NCBI RefSeq assembly: GCF_001422885.1
Contig: NZ_LMMZ01000001.1
Coordinates: 748,565-812,564 of the forward strand
Direction: 5' to 3'
DNA: 64,000 bases
Origin: Methylobacterium sp. Leaf104
GTDB taxonomy: Bacteria > Pseudomonadota > Alphaproteobacteria > Rhizobiales > Beijerinckiaceae
Every line of letters begins with the position of its first letter. The stretch's first letter is position 1. Under the pieces are notes generated by a model. The model saw only the letters and a list, made by a program, of their open reading frames with translations. It did not search any database and was not told the origin of the DNA. Shown here piece by piece: positions 1 to 9,912 of this stretch. Both the position numbers and the translations under genes were made by a program.

Positions 1-230
1 CGAGCGCGGCCGGCCTCGCCATCGCGGCCAGCGGCATCCTGCGCGACCTCGGCGCGCATCTGGCCGAATCCGGACATCTCGGCGAGGCGCTGAACCTGCC
101 CTCCACCGGATACCTCATCGTCTACCACATCGAGATCGCGCTGCTGTTCGCGACGCTGCTGGCCATCGGCCCGCTCGTCCGCGCCGAGAGCCGCGCGCCT
201 CTTCCTCGATCCTTGCCCCGCTCAGCCTGA
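1..230 (+). CDS. lhaA: LhaA/PucC-family light-harvesting assembly protein, 3' end only
   Basis: The reading frame enters from the window edge (first full codon at base 3) and stops with TGA at 228-230, giving the last 75 residues. It is hydrophobic, with a final membrane-spanning helix (a run like YLIVYHIEIALLFATLLAIG) and a short basic tail. LhaA/PucC proteins are MFS-fold membrane proteins that help assemble LH1 or LH2, and lhaA normally sits directly before puhA, as here (12 bases apart). The call rests mostly on this position and on the hydrophobic C-terminus, because the body of the protein is outside the window. Confidence 0.72.
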   Translation, partial: SAAGLAIAASGILRDLGAHLAESGHLGEALNLPSTGYLIVYHIEIALLFATLLAIGPLVRAESRAPLPRSLPRSA

Positions 231-242
231 AGGAGACCGGCC

Positions 243-1019
243 ATGCCGAGAGGTGAAATCACGGGCTACGTCGACGTCGCGCAGGTGGTCCTCTACGCGT
301 TCTGGATCTTCTTCGCCGGCCTCGTCTTCTACCTGCGCCGCGAGGACCGCCGCGAGGGCTACCCGCTCGAATCCGAAGCCGCCCGCGGCCGGGCGATGCC
401 GCCGGATCCGTTCCTGATCCCGTCGCCGAAGGAATTCCTCCTCTCCAACGGCCACGTGAAGCACGCGCCCCAGACCGGCGAGCGCACCCCCTGGAACTAC
501 CGCGGCCACAAGCACGAGGTCTGGCCGGGCGCTCCCCTGGAGCCCGACACCGACGGCCTGCACGACGCCATCGGCCCCGGCTCCTACGCCGACCGGGAAA
601 GCAGCCACGACGAGACCTGGAACCGCGAGAAGCGCATCGTGCCCCTGCGGGTGGCCGACCACTTCGTGGTCCACGAGCTCGGGCCGAACCCCATCGGCAT
701 GTCGGTGTTCGGGGCCGACCGGCAGGTGGCCGGCACGGTGAGCGACCTCTGGGTCGACCGGGGCGAGTCGATGGTGCGCTACTACGAGGTCGAGCTCGGG
801 GCCGGCGGCCGGCGGGTGCTGATGCCCGCCACCTTCTGCCGGACCGGCCGCTTCTCGCAGAAGGTCACGACCGAGGCGCTGCTGGCGCACCAGTTCGCCG
901 ACATCCCCACCACCAAGGATCCGGATTCGGTCACCCTCAACGAGGAGGAGCGGATCATGGCCTTCTTCGGCGGCGGCACCCTCTACGCGACCCCCACCCG
1001 CCAGGAGGCCATCCTGTGA
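243..1019 (+). CDS. puhA: Photosynthetic reaction centre H subunit PuhA
   Basis: 258 residues, the usual length for the H subunit. One N-terminal transmembrane helix (about residues 11-31) is followed by a cytoplasmic domain with a PRC-barrel-like fold, which caps the L/M core and controls proton and electron transfer to QB. The text GYVDVAQVVLYAFWIFFAGL followed by YLRRED is typical of PuhA. An AGGAG ribosome site lies just before the ATG. The stop overlaps the puhB start by 4 bases, so translation is probably coupled. The partner subunits L and M are encoded at 25066-26910. Confidence 0.97.
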   Translation: MPRGEITGYVDVAQVVLYAFWIFFAGLVFYLRREDRREGYPLESEAARGRAMPPDPFLIPSPKEFLLSNGHVKHAPQTGERTPWNYRGHKHEVWPGAPLEPDTDGLHDAIGPGSYADRESSHDETWNREKRIVPLRVADHFVVHELGPNPIGMSVFGADRQVAGTVSDLWVDRGESMVRYYEVELGAGGRRVLMPATFCRTGRFSQKVTTEALLAHQFADIPTTKDPDSVTLNEEERIMAFFGGGTLYATPTRQEAIL

Positions 1020-1702
1020 GCCGGTCCACCGAGCGGCCCGCGCCGCACCTCCCCGCCAACGCCTTCGATGCACCGCCCGGCCTGCCGGCCCCGCTGCCGG
1101 CCGGCGAGCATATCCTCTGGCAGGGCCGCCCCTGCGGCTTCGGCATCGCCTTCCGGGCGCTGCATCTCACCCTCGTCGGTGTCTGGTTCGCCGGGCTCGC
1201 CCTCTGGGCGGCGCTCCCGGCGGCCCTGTCCGGACGGACGCTGGAGGCCGCGTCCCTGGCGCTGCCCACCCTGGCGATCGGAACCGGCGCGGTTCTGCTC
1301 CTGGCCCTCCTCGGCTGGCTCTCGGCCCGCACCACCACCTACACCATCACCAACCGCCGCGTGGTCATGCGGGTGGGCATCGCCCTGCCGATGACCCTGA
1401 ACCTGCCCTTCGCCCTGGTGGAGGCGGCCGGCTGCCACCTCTACGGCGACGGCAGCGCCGACCTGCCCCTACGCCTGCGCCCGGGCAACCGCATCGCCTA
1501 CCTGCACCTCTGGCCGCATGCCCGGCCCTGGCACGTCAACCGGCCCGAGCCGATGCTGCGTACGGTCGCGCAGGGCGGCGAGGTCGCCAAGATCCTGGCC
1601 CGTGCCCTCGCGGCGCACCGCGAAGTGCCGGAGGAGGTGGCCGGACCCATCGTGCTGCGGCCGCGCGTGGCACCCGGTCCCCGTCTCGCGACGGCGAGCT
1701 GA
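1016..1702 (+). CDS. puhB: Photosynthetic complex assembly protein PuhB
   Basis: 228 residues with two or three hydrophobic segments near the N-terminus (about residues 40-60 and 75-100), followed by a bacterial-PH-like region containing TTYTITNRRVVMRVG. That motif is characteristic of the PuhB/bPH family. In related bacteria PuhB is a membrane protein needed for efficient reaction-centre assembly. It overlaps puhA by 4 bases and is followed 4 bases later by puhC, so it belongs to the puh operon. Confidence 0.93.
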   Translation: MSRSTERPAPHLPANAFDAPPGLPAPLPAGEHILWQGRPCGFGIAFRALHLTLVGVWFAGLALWAALPAALSGRTLEAASLALPTLAIGTGAVLLLALLGWLSARTTTYTITNRRVVMRVGIALPMTLNLPFALVEAAGCHLYGDGSADLPLRLRPGNRIAYLHLWPHARPWHVNRPEPMLRTVAQGGEVAKILARALAAHREVPEEVAGPIVLRPRVAPGPRLATAS

Positions 1703-1706
1703 TCCG

Positions 1707-2291
1707 ATGAACCCGCATCCCCTCGCACGGACCGCCGGCCGCACCTCGCGAGGCCTCGTCGCCGGGGTCGGCCTCCTCGTCGCCTTCGTGGTCCTGGCCA
1801 TCACGGTCGGCCGGGTCGAGAGCGTCGGCCTCACGCGGATGGAGCCGGCCCGGCCGGTTCAGAGCCTGGCCCTGCGGGTGGACGATGCGGCGGACGGTTC
1901 GATCGCGCTGCGGGACGCGGAGCGGGGCGACCTCGTCGCCACGGTCCGGCCGGGGGAGGACAACTTCATCCGCGCCACCCTGCGGGGCTTCGCGCAGGGC
2001 CGCCTGCGGGCCGGCCTCTCCCGCGGGGTGCCGTTCCGGCTGACACGCTTCGACGACGGCTCGCTGCGCCTCGAGGATTCGCTCACCGGCCGCAGCGTGG
2101 ATTTCGGCGCCTTCGGTCCGTCGAACTACGCCGCCTTCGCCCGGTTGATGCCCGCCGAATCCAGGCTCGCCCAAGATGTGTGCCCGACCGCCTTGCCATC
2201 GGACAGTATTCCGGGGTCTTGTGACAGGGCGCCCACGAACGCCGAACCGTCAAGGAATTCGGCGAAGGGCGCGAAGGGAGCCGCACCATGA
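1707..2291 (+). CDS. puhC: Photosynthetic complex assembly protein PuhC
   Basis: 194 residues. A basic N-terminus leads into a single transmembrane helix (about residues 18-36, [20 protein letters not shown]). The rest is a periplasmic domain that includes the family-typical segment [13 protein letters not shown]. PuhC is required for normal LH1/RC assembly. The start is the ATG at 1707, four bases after puhB. An upstream extension of the same frame lies inside puhB and is not protein-like. The 3' end overlaps the next ORF by 4 bases. Confidence 0.9.
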   Translation: MNPHPLARTAGRTSRGLVAGVGLLVAFVVLAITVGRVESVGLTRMEPARPVQSLALRVDDAADGSIALRDAERGDLVATVRPGEDNFIRATLRGFAQGRLRAGLSRGVPFRLTRFDDGSLRLEDSLTGRSVDFGAFGPSNYAAFARLMPAESRLAQDVCPTALPSDSIPGSCDRAPTNAEPSRNSAKGAKGAAP

Positions 2292-2590
2292 TGGCTTGGC
2301 TGAACGGACGCCGCACCGTCGACGTCCCCTGTACCGTCGAGATCGAGCAGACTTCGGAAAGTCTGCATGCCCACGTGGTCCTCGACGCCAATTTCGAGAT
2401 CGAGCCCGGCGACGCCGTGCAGGTGCACGACGCCCCGACCTCCGTCCCCTACGGCGAGCGCCTCGTCGTCCGGCGCACCGCCACCGTGACCCGCGCCGGA
2501 CGCCTGGAACGCCTCTGGACGAAGCTCGCGGGCCATCTCGAACTCACCGAACTCTACGAAGTCAGCTTTTCCGAGAGGAGGCGCCTGTGA
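2288..2590 (+). CDS. Conserved hypothetical protein of the puh operon
   Basis: 100 residues, soluble, no signal peptide or transmembrane segment. The first half reads as a beta-rich domain ([11 protein letters not shown] and then [18 protein letters not shown]). It is joined to puhC by an ATGA-type overlap and to acsF by a GTGA overlap, so it is co-translated with photosynthesis genes. I do not recognise a characterised family. Similar-sized ORFs are known at this position in other alphaproteobacterial photosynthesis clusters, so a role in pigment-protein assembly or cyclase function is a reasonable guess only. Confidence 0.8.
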   Translation: MMAWLNGRRTVDVPCTVEIEQTSESLHAHVVLDANFEIEPGDAVQVHDAPTSVPYGERLVVRRTATVTRAGRLERLWTKLAGHLELTELYEVSFSERRRL

Positions 2591-3675
2591 CCGCAGCGAT
2601 CCAGCAGCCCACCCCGAAAATCGCACACAAGTTCCCCATGAACGAGGGCACCAAGGCCGCCCAGGAGACGACCTTCCTGTCGCCGCGATTCTACACCACC
2701 GATTTCGAGGAGCTCGACCGCACCGATGTCGAGCCCGTGCGGGCGGAGTGGAACAAGCTCATCGCCGAGCTGCGCGCCGACCCGAACAAGCGCCACTTCA
2801 CCCGCAACGCGGAATTCGATCTCGACATGTCCGGGCTCGACCCGGCCCTGCGCAAGGAGTTCATGGACTTCCTGGTCTCGTCGATCACCGCCGAGTTCTC
2901 GGGCTGCGTGCTCTATGCCGAGATGCGCAAGCGCGCGAAGAATCCCGACATCCGCGAGCTGTTCGGCTTCATGAGCCGCGACGAGGCGCGCCATGCCGGC
3001 TTCATCAACGACGTGCTGAAGGATTTCGGCATCGGCGTCGATCTGGGCTTCCTGACCAAGTCGAAGAAGTACACCTTCTTCCGGCCGAAGTTCATCTTCT
3101 ACGCCACCTACCTGTCCGAGAAGATCGGCTACGCCCGCTACATCACGATCTTCCGCGAGCTGGAGCGCAACCCGGACCGCCGCTTCCACCCGATCTTCAA
3201 GTGGTTCGAGAAGTGGTGCAACGACGAGTTCCGCCACGGCGAGGCGTTCGCGCTGCTGATGCGCGCCAACCCGAAGCTGACCTCCGGCGTCAACCGCTAC
3301 TGGATCAAGTTCTTCCTGCTCGCGGTCTTCGCGACCATGTATGTCCGCGACCATTGCCGCCCCGCCTTCCACGAGGCGCTCGGCGTCGATCCGAGCGACT
3401 ACGACTTCCAGGTCTTCCGGATCACCTCCGAGATCTCGAAGCAGACCTTCCCGCTCACCCTCGACCTCGAACACCCGCGCTTCAAGCAGGCGCTGGACCG
3501 GCTCCTGGCCTGCTCCATCGGGATCGCCGACGCCAAGGCGCAGGGCGGCCTCCTGGGCAAGCTGAAGCACGGCGCCTGGATCGCCGCCTCGGCGGTGAAC
3601 TTCGCCCGGCTCTACGCCCTGCCGACCCTCGACAACCCGATGCCGGCGGAGATCCGCCTCGAGCCGGTCTGGTAG
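2587..3675 (+). CDS. acsF: Aerobic Mg-protoporphyrin IX monomethyl ester (oxidative) cyclase AcsF
   Basis: 362 residues from a GTG start that overlaps the preceding stop. AcsF is the diiron oxygenase that makes the isocyclic ring of (bacterio)chlorophyll using O2. The ferritin-like diiron motifs are present: [10 protein letters not shown] (about residues 102-111), RDEARHAGF (about 130-138) and [10 protein letters not shown] (about 212-221). This oxygen-dependent form, rather than radical-SAM BchE, fits an aerobic phototroph. The next gene, puhE, begins 1 base after the stop. Confidence 0.97.
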   Translation: MTAAIQQPTPKIAHKFPMNEGTKAAQETTFLSPRFYTTDFEELDRTDVEPVRAEWNKLIAELRADPNKRHFTRNAEFDLDMSGLDPALRKEFMDFLVSSITAEFSGCVLYAEMRKRAKNPDIRELFGFMSRDEARHAGFINDVLKDFGIGVDLGFLTKSKKYTFFRPKFIFYATYLSEKIGYARYITIFRELERNPDRRFHPIFKWFEKWCNDEFRHGEAFALLMRANPKLTSGVNRYWIKFFLLAVFATMYVRDHCRPAFHEALGVDPSDYDFQVFRITSEISKQTFPLTLDLEHPRFKQALDRLLACSIGIADAKAQGGLLGKLKHGAWIAASAVNFARLYALPTLDNPMPAEIRLEPVW

Positions 3676-3676
3676 G

Positions 3677-4528
3677 ATGGCGGCCTACGCGCTCCCCGCC
3701 CTCTACGCGGTGCTGGTCTGGTGGTTCTCCACCGGCCTCATCCTGCTCCTCGACCATCGCCCGCGCGCCACCCACGCGGCCAGCATGGTCGCGGGCACGG
3801 GCGTGCTCGCCCTGGCGCTCTGGGCCATCGGCGCCTCGGCCGGGGACGCCAGCGCGGGAAGCGCGTACGTCGCCTTCACGGCGGCCCTGGTGGTCTGGGG
3901 CTGGCAGGAGATGAGCTACTACATGGGCTTCGTCTCCGGCCCGCGCGCCGTCGGCTGTCCCCCGGGCGCCCGGGGCCTGGCGCGCTTCCGGGCGGCGGCG
4001 GCCACCAGCCTGTGGCACGAGGCGGCCATCGTCGCCGGCGGCCTCGCGATTCTCGCCCTGACTTGGCGCCAGCCGAACCACTTCGCCCTGTGGACCTACC
4101 TCGTCCTCTGGGGGATGAACCTCTCGGCCCGCCTCAACCTGTTCCTCGGGGTTCGCAACCTCAACGCCGAGTTCCTGCCCGAGCACCTCGCCTATCTCGG
4201 CAGCTACCTGCGGGTGCGCGCCATGAACCCGCTGTTCCCGGTCTCGGTGACGGCGGCCGGCCTCGCCACCGCCGCCCTGGCTCTGGCGGCTCTGGCCGAG
4301 GGCATCACGGCCCACGAGGTCGCGGGCTTCAGCATCCTGGCGACCCTGATGGCGCTCGCCACCCTGGAGCACGGCTTCCTGATGCTGCCGTTGCCCTCGG
4401 CCGCCCTCTGGCAGTGGAGCCTGCCGAAGGTGTCCCGCTCCGGTCCGCTGCCGTCGCCGGTCCCGGCCGCGCGCCGGGAGGGCGCCCGCGCGAGCGAGCC
4501 GCGCCTCGCCGAGGCGGAGAGCCACTGA
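3677..4528 (+). CDS. puhE: Photosynthetic complex assembly protein PuhE
   Basis: 283 residues with about seven transmembrane helices. The first is near residues 5-24, and the text [17 protein letters not shown] is typical of the family (putative photosynthetic complex assembly protein 2). PuhE affects reaction-centre assembly and bacteriochlorophyll supply in Rhodobacter. The C-terminal 25 residues are polar and Pro/Ala/Arg-rich. It starts 1 base after the acsF stop. Confidence 0.92.
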   Translation: MAAYALPALYAVLVWWFSTGLILLLDHRPRATHAASMVAGTGVLALALWAIGASAGDASAGSAYVAFTAALVVWGWQEMSYYMGFVSGPRAVGCPPGARGLARFRAAAATSLWHEAAIVAGGLAILALTWRQPNHFALWTYLVLWGMNLSARLNLFLGVRNLNAEFLPEHLAYLGSYLRVRAMNPLFPVSVTAAGLATAALALAALAEGITAHEVAGFSILATLMALATLEHGFLMLPLPSAALWQWSLPKVSRSGPLPSPVPAARREGARASEPRLAEAESH

Positions 4529-4632
4529 CGTCACCCGGACCGCCCCGGCGGACCGGCCCAATCGACGCCGCCGCGGCGGCAGGAGAGGCGAGCGGGCCAG
4601 AACCCGCCGTGCAACGAGGGAAGGGGACGGGC

Positions 4633-5850
4633 ATGAACTACGAAGAGATCTTCGGCTCTGCTTTGGCCGGCCTGCATCGCGAGGGGCGCTACCGCGTCTT
4701 CACCGACCTCGAACGGCAGGCGGGCCGGTTCCCGCACGCGACGCACCACACCCCGGCCGGGACGCGGCCCGTGACGGTCTGGTGCTCCAACGACTATCTC
4801 GGCATGGGCCAGAACCCGGCCGTCCTCGGCGCCATGCACGAGGCTTTGGACCGCTGCGGCGCCGGAGCCGGCGGCACCCGCAACATCTCGGGCACCAACC
4901 ACTACCATGTGCTGCTGGAGGGCGAGCTCGCCGACCTGCACCGCAAGGAGGCGGCCCTCCTCTTCACCTCCGGCTACGTCTCGAACTGGGCGGCTTTGGG
5001 CACCCTCGGGTCGCAGATGCCCGGCTGCGCCGTCTTCTCGGATTCCGGCAACCACGCCTCGATGATCGAGGGGATCAAGGCCAGCCGGGCCGAGCGCCAC
5101 ATCTTCCGCCACAACGATCCCGAGGACCTCGACCGCAAGTTGCGCCTGGTCGACCCGGCCCGCCCGAAGATCGTGGCCTTCGAATCGGTCTACTCGATGG
5201 ATGGCGACATCGCCCCGATCGCGGAGATCTGCGACGTCGCCGAGGCGCACGGCGCGCTGACCTATCTCGACGAGGTCCACGCGGTCGGGCTCTACGGGGC
5301 ACGCGGCGGCGGCATCTCGGAGCGCGACGGCCTCGCCCATCGCCTAGACGTCATCGAGGGCACCCTCGGCAAGGCCTTCGGGGTCCATGGCGGCTACATC
5401 ACGGGATCGACCAGGCTCTGCGACTTCGTGCGCAGCTTCGCCTCGGGCTTCATCTTCACCACCTCGCTGCCGCCGGCCGTCGCGGCGGGTGCGGCGGCCA
5501 GCATCCGCCACCTCAAGGCCAGCGGCGCCGAGCGCGCCCGGCATCAGGAGCGGGCGGCCACGGTGCGGGCGCGCCTCGACGCCGCCGGCATTCCCTACCT
5601 GTCCAACGAGAGCCACATCGTGCCGGTGATGGTCTACGATCCGGTGCTGTGCAAGGCGATCAGCGACACCCTGCTCGACGAGTTCGGCATCTACGTCCAG
5701 CCGATCAACTATCCGACCGTGCCGCGCGGCACCGAGCGCCTGCGCATCACGCCCTCGCCGCTGCACTCGGACGAGGACATCGACCACCTGGTCGGCGCCT
5801 TGAGCGCAATCTGGAGCCGGATGGGCGTGCAGCGGGTCGCGGCCGAGTAG
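4633..5850 (+). CDS. hemA: 5-aminolevulinate synthase
   Basis: 405 residues, the normal length for ALA synthase. The enzyme condenses glycine and succinyl-CoA in a PLP-dependent reaction, the first step of tetrapyrrole synthesis in alphaproteobacteria. The PLP lysine lies in [14 protein letters not shown] (Lys about 247). [12 protein letters not shown] and the glycine loop [14 protein letters not shown] are also present. The chosen ATG has an AAGGGGACGG ribosome site. It lies 104 bases after puhE, so tetrapyrrole supply appears tied to the photosystem genes. A second ALA synthase elsewhere in the genome cannot be excluded. Confidence 0.96.
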   Translation: MNYEEIFGSALAGLHREGRYRVFTDLERQAGRFPHATHHTPAGTRPVTVWCSNDYLGMGQNPAVLGAMHEALDRCGAGAGGTRNISGTNHYHVLLEGELADLHRKEAALLFTSGYVSNWAALGTLGSQMPGCAVFSDSGNHASMIEGIKASRAERHIFRHNDPEDLDRKLRLVDPARPKIVAFESVYSMDGDIAPIAEICDVAEAHGALTYLDEVHAVGLYGARGGGISERDGLAHRLDVIEGTLGKAFGVHGGYITGSTRLCDFVRSFASGFIFTTSLPPAVAAGAAASIRHLKASGAERARHQERAATVRARLDAAGIPYLSNESHIVPVMVYDPVLCKAISDTLLDEFGIYVQPINYPTVPRGTERLRITPSPLHSDEDIDHLVGALSAIWSRMGVQRVAAE

Positions 5851-5863
5851 GCCGCGCCACGAG

Positions 5864-5886
5864 CCCTCCCGCGGTTCGAGGGAGGG
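5864..5886 (+). terminator. GC-rich hairpin after hemA
   Basis: CCCTCCC at 5864-5870 pairs with GGGAGGG at 5880-5886 across a 9-base loop. No T-run follows. A second small hairpin (CGGGAC/GTCCCG, 5907-5921) lies just after it. These could attenuate transcription or mark an RNA processing site between hemA and bchI. Confidence 0.35.
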
Positions 5887-6047
5887 TGCCTGCGGAGCGT
5901 GCGGGCCGGGACGACGTCCCGCGAGAGGGGGCGGCCTTTCCGAACGCCACGCCCCCCTTCATCGATCCCGCCGACGCGGGCCGCGGTCTCCCGGGGAGGG
6001 CAGAAGGCGCTGCACACCGGGCGCCGGGACCAGGAAAGACCAAGCGC

Positions 6048-7187
6048 ATGAACCTGAACGGATCGATCCGCGCGATGCCTCTGAAACCGGTCTCCACCGT
6101 GTCCGCGCGCGAGAAGCCGCCGATCCTTCGGGCCGCGGCGCCGGACAAGGCACCGCGCAGCCTCCCGGCTGCCGCACCGACCTTTCCGTTCTCCGCGATC
6201 GTCGGCCAGGACGAGATGCGCCGGGCGCTGCTTATCGCCGCGGTCGACCCGTCGGTGGGCGGCGTCCTGGTGTTCGGCGACCGCGGCACCGGCAAGTCCA
6301 CGGCCATCCGGGGCCTCGCCGCCCTGCTGCCGCCGATGGCGGCGGTGGTGGGCTGTCCCTATGCCTGCGATCCCGGCCGGCCGGCCGAGCACTGCCACCA
6401 TTGCCGCGAGCAGGCGGTGCTGCCCGCCGAGTCCGTCCCGGTCCCGGTGGTGGATCTGCCCCTGGGCGCCACGGAGGACCGGGTGGTCGGCGCCCTCGAC
6501 CTGGAGCGGGCCCTGACGCGCGGCGAGAAGGCCTTCGAGCCGGGTCTGCTGGCGCGGGCCAATCGCGGTTTCCTCTACATCGACGAGGTCAACCTCCTCG
6601 AGGACCATCTCGTCGACCTCCTCCTCGACGTCGCCGCCTCCGGCGTGAACACCGTGGAGCGCGAGGGGCTGAGCATCCGCCATCCCGCCCGGTTCGTCCT
6701 CGTCGGCAGCGGCAATCCGGAGGAGGGCGAGCTGCGGCCCCAGCTCCTCGACCGCTTCGGCCTCGCCGTCGAGGTGACGACGCCCACAGACCTGCCGACC
6801 CGCATCGACGTGGTCCGCCGCCGCGACGCCTACGAGCGCGATCCGGCCGCGTTCTGCGCGGGCTACGCCAAGGCCGACCGCGCCATCCGGAAGGCGCTCA
6901 CCGCCGCCCGCGCCCGGCTTCCCGGCCTGAGCGTTCCCGACGCCACCCTGGAGGCCGCCGCGCGCCTCTGCCTCGCGCTGGGCACCGACGGCCTGCGCGG
7001 CGAACTCACGCTGATGCGCACGGCCCGGGCGCTCGCCGCCTACGAGGGCGCCGAGACGGTGGATCTCGACCATCTGGCGCGGATCGCCCCCTCGGCCCTG
7101 CGCCACCGCCTGCGCCGCAACCCCCTCGACGAATCCGGCTCCACCGCGCGGGTCGCCCGCGCCGTGGAGGACCTCCTCGCCCCATGA
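6048..7187 (+). CDS. bchI: Magnesium chelatase ATPase subunit I
   Basis: 379 residues. BchI is the AAA+ motor that, with BchD and BchH, inserts Mg2+ into protoporphyrin IX. The Walker A motif GDRGTGKST sits near residues 77-85. The family cysteine region GCPYACDP...HCHHC and the Walker B/sensor text [20 protein letters not shown] are all present. An alternative ATG at 6075 would remove nine residues. It is followed 10 bases later by bchD. BchH is not in the window. Confidence 0.97.
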   Translation: MNLNGSIRAMPLKPVSTVSAREKPPILRAAAPDKAPRSLPAAAPTFPFSAIVGQDEMRRALLIAAVDPSVGGVLVFGDRGTGKSTAIRGLAALLPPMAAVVGCPYACDPGRPAEHCHHCREQAVLPAESVPVPVVDLPLGATEDRVVGALDLERALTRGEKAFEPGLLARANRGFLYIDEVNLLEDHLVDLLLDVAASGVNTVEREGLSIRHPARFVLVGSGNPEEGELRPQLLDRFGLAVEVTTPTDLPTRIDVVRRRDAYERDPAAFCAGYAKADRAIRKALTAARARLPGLSVPDATLEAAARLCLALGTDGLRGELTLMRTARALAAYEGAETVDLDHLARIAPSALRHRLRRNPLDESGSTARVARAVEDLLAP

Positions 7188-7197
7188 GCCCCGCCCG

Positions 7198-8895
7198 ATG
7201 AGCCCGGCCTGGGCCGACGCCCTGCGCGTGGCGCGCCTCGCCGCCGCCGATCCGCATGGCTGCGGCGGCGTCCTCGTCCGGGCCGGGGCCGGCCCGGTGC
7301 GCGACCTCTGGCTCGACCACCTCGCCGGCGAACTCGGACCCGGCCGGCCCCTGCGCCGGATGCCGGCGGGGATCGCCGACGACCGCCTTCTCGGCGGCCT
7401 CGACCTCACCGCGACCCTGGCGGCGGGGCGGCCCATCGCCCAGTCCGGCCTCCTCGCCGAGGCCGATGGCGGGTGCGTGGTCGTGCCGATGGCCGAGCGC
7501 CTGTCGCCCGGCACCGCCGCCCGCCTCGCCGCCGCCTTGGATGCCGGCGAGATCCGCGCCGAGCGCGACGGACTGGCCGCGCGGGCACCGGCGCGGATCG
7601 GCCTGATCCTCCTCGACGAGGGAGAGGGCGACGACGCGCGGGTTCCCGAGGCCCTGGCCGACCGCCTGGCCTTCCGCCTCGACCTGACCGGCATCGCCTG
7701 GGGCGACACCCGCGGCGATCGACCGGAACCCGCGCCGGACCCGGCCGCGCCGGACGTCGATCCCGACGGTGCGGTCGCCGACCTCTGCGCGGTCGCGGCC
7801 GAACTCGGGATCCTCTCGTTGCGCGCGCCCCTGCTGGCGCTGCGGGTCGCCCGCCTGCTGGCGGGCGGCCGGACGCTCCGCCCCAAGAACCTGCGCGAGG
7901 CCGCCTGCCTCGTCCTCGCCCCGCGCGCGATGCGCCTGCCCCCGAGCCCGGAAGAGGCGCAGGCCGCGCCCCCGGAGCGCCCCGAGCCGCCCGCGCCGGA
8001 CGAGTCCGCGCCCTCCGACGCCGGCCTCGAACCGGGCGCGGAGAGCCTCGTCGAGGCCGCCCGCGCGGCGATCCCGCCGGATCTCCTCGCCCGCCTGGCC
8101 CAGGCCGGCTCGGCGCCGTCGTCGCCGAAGGCGGGCCGCGTCGGCGCGGTCATGCAGGCGCCCCGCAGCGGGCGTCCCGCCGGAACCCGGCCCGGCTCGC
8201 CCCGCGCCGGCCGCCTCGCCCTCCTGCCCACCCTGCGGGCGGCCGCGCCCTGGCAGCGACTGCGGACCGGCGCGCAGGGCGCCCCGCGTCTCATCGAGGT
8301 GCGCAGCGCCGATTTCCGCATCACCCGGTTCCGGCAGCGCAGCGAGACCACCACGATCTTCGCCGTGGACGCCTCCGGCTCCGCCGCCCTGGAACGCCTG
8401 GCGGAGGCCAAGGGCGCCGTCGAGCTGCTGCTGGCCGAGGCCTATGTCCGGCGCGACCGGGTCGCCCTGGTGGCCTTCCGGGGGAGCGGGGCCGAGGTGG
8501 TGCTGGCGCCGACCCGCGCCCTGGCGCGCGCCCGGCGCGGCCTCTCGGCCCTGCCGGGGGGCGGGGGCACGCCCCTCGCCGCCGGCCTCGACGCGGCCGT
8601 CGACCTCGCCCGCGCCGTCCGGCGCGGCGGGGGCACCCCGGTGGTGGTGGTGCTCACCGACGGGCGCGCCAACATCGCCCGCTCCGGTGCGCCCGGCCGG
8701 GCCGCGGCCGGCGCCGAGGCCCTGAACGCAGCCGGCCTCCTGCGCGCCGCCGACATCCGTTCGATCCTCATCGACACCGCCGCGCGGCCGCAGGAGGCCG
8801 CGCGGCGCCTCGCCGAAGCGATGGGCGCGCGCTATGTCCCGCTTCCCTATGCCGATGCCGCGGCCATGAGCACCGCGATCCGCTCGGCACGCTGA
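7198..8895 (+). CDS. bchD: Magnesium chelatase subunit D
   Basis: 565 residues in three parts. An AAA+-like N-terminal domain (about 1-245) lacks a good Walker A. It is followed by an acidic, proline-rich linker (about 245-300), then a C-terminal von Willebrand A domain with the MIDAS motif DASGSAA (about residue 391) and TDGRANIAR. BchD is the platform subunit that links the BchI ring to BchH. It is located directly after bchI, as is usual. Confidence 0.95.
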   Translation: MSPAWADALRVARLAAADPHGCGGVLVRAGAGPVRDLWLDHLAGELGPGRPLRRMPAGIADDRLLGGLDLTATLAAGRPIAQSGLLAEADGGCVVVPMAERLSPGTAARLAAALDAGEIRAERDGLAARAPARIGLILLDEGEGDDARVPEALADRLAFRLDLTGIAWGDTRGDRPEPAPDPAAPDVDPDGAVADLCAVAAELGILSLRAPLLALRVARLLAGGRTLRPKNLREAACLVLAPRAMRLPPSPEEAQAAPPERPEPPAPDESAPSDAGLEPGAESLVEAARAAIPPDLLARLAQAGSAPSSPKAGRVGAVMQAPRSGRPAGTRPGSPRAGRLALLPTLRAAAPWQRLRTGAQGAPRLIEVRSADFRITRFRQRSETTTIFAVDASGSAALERLAEAKGAVELLLAEAYVRRDRVALVAFRGSGAEVVLAPTRALARARRGLSALPGGGGTPLAAGLDAAVDLARAVRRGGGTPVVVVLTDGRANIARSGAPGRAAAGAEALNAAGLLRAADIRSILIDTAARPQEAARRLAEAMGARYVPLPYADAAAMSTAIRSAR

Positions 8896-8905
8896 AGGAT
8901 CCGCG

Positions 8906-9814
8906 ATGCCTGCGCCGAGCGACCGGCCCCAATGGGAGCGCGACGGCGCGGATTGGCCTAACCGCGCCGCGAGCCGGTTCGTCCGCGCCTCCGACCTGAC
9001 CTGGCACGTCCAGGAATTCGGGGCGCCCGAGGCCCCCGTCGTCCTGCTCCTGCACGGCACCGGCGCAGCCACCCATTCCTGGGCCGGCCTCGCGCCCCTG
9101 CTCGCCGGGCACTTCCGGGTCGTGGCCCCGGACCTGCCGGGCCACGGCTTCACCGACCCGCTGCCCGCCGGGCGCCTGTCCCTGCCCGGCATGGCCGCGG
9201 CGATCCGCGACCTGCTGTGGACCCTCGACCTGTCTCCCGATCTCGTGGTCGGGCATTCCGCCGGCGCGGCGATCCTGGTGCGGCTCTGCCTCGACGGTCT
9301 GACGCCCCGCCTGCTGGTCGCCCTCAACGGCGCGCTGACGCCGTTTCCCGGCCTCGCCTCCGTGCTGTTCCCGGGGCTCGCCCGGATGCTGTTCCTGAAC
9401 CCCGTCACCCCGCGGATCTTCGCCTGGACCGCCGACCGCCCGGCGGTGGAGCGCCTGATCCGCGGCACCGGCTCGCGCCTCGATGCCCGCGGCCTCGACC
9501 TCTATCGGCGCCTCTTCCGCCGCCCGGGCCACGTCGCCGGCGCCCTCGGCATGATGGCGAACTGGAACCTCGCCGCCCTCGACCGGGACATCGCCCGGCT
9601 CGCGGTGCCGACGCTGCTGCTCGTCGGCGGGGACGACAAGGCCATCGCCCCCGAGACCGCCTTCGCCCTCAAGGACCGCCTGCCCAACGCCCGGGTCCGC
9701 CTCCTCCGCAACCTCGGGCACCTCGCCCACGAGGAGGCGCCGGACCGCATCGCCCACGAGATCGTCGCGGCCTACCGGGAGCAGGCCGCCGAGCACCCTC
9801 CCGCCGGGACTTGA
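8906..9814 (+). CDS. bchO: Alpha/beta hydrolase BchO (Mg-chelatase-associated)
   Basis: 302 residues of alpha/beta-hydrolase fold. The oxyanion region LLLHGTGAATHSW, the nucleophile elbow VVGHSAGAAI and a C-terminal LGHLAHEE with the catalytic His are visible. BchO follows bchID in many purple bacteria and is believed to act in bacteriochlorophyll synthesis, but its reaction is not firmly known. It closes the bchI-bchD-bchO group. Confidence 0.9.
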   Translation: MPAPSDRPQWERDGADWPNRAASRFVRASDLTWHVQEFGAPEAPVVLLLHGTGAATHSWAGLAPLLAGHFRVVAPDLPGHGFTDPLPAGRLSLPGMAAAIRDLLWTLDLSPDLVVGHSAGAAILVRLCLDGLTPRLLVALNGALTPFPGLASVLFPGLARMLFLNPVTPRIFAWTADRPAVERLIRGTGSRLDARGLDLYRRLFRRPGHVAGALGMMANWNLAALDRDIARLAVPTLLLVGGDDKAIAPETAFALKDRLPNARVRLLRNLGHLAHEEAPDRIAHEIVAAYREQAAEHPPAGT

Positions 9815-9912
9815 CGCGGACGCGGCCCGGCCGCACCGACGGGCGCAGGATGTCCGCTGCGGGCTGTCCGACGACGGCGCCGGCCCGGCGCCCGTCCGCG
9901 AGGTTTCTCCCC

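Noticed and set aside
4329..5340. Minus-strand ORFs opposite puhE and hemA
   Set aside because: Shadows of well-supported + strand genes; composition typical of reversed GC-rich coding DNA.
5709..8411. 900-codon minus-strand ORF opposite hemA-bchI-bchD
   Set aside because: High GC keeps the antisense frames open; the text is Arg/Ala/Ser-rich with no domain, and the + strand genes here are unambiguous.
9870..9900. Palindrome GGCGCC/GGCGCC after bchO considered as a terminator
   Set aside because: Short GC palindrome with no T-run; expected often in DNA of this composition.
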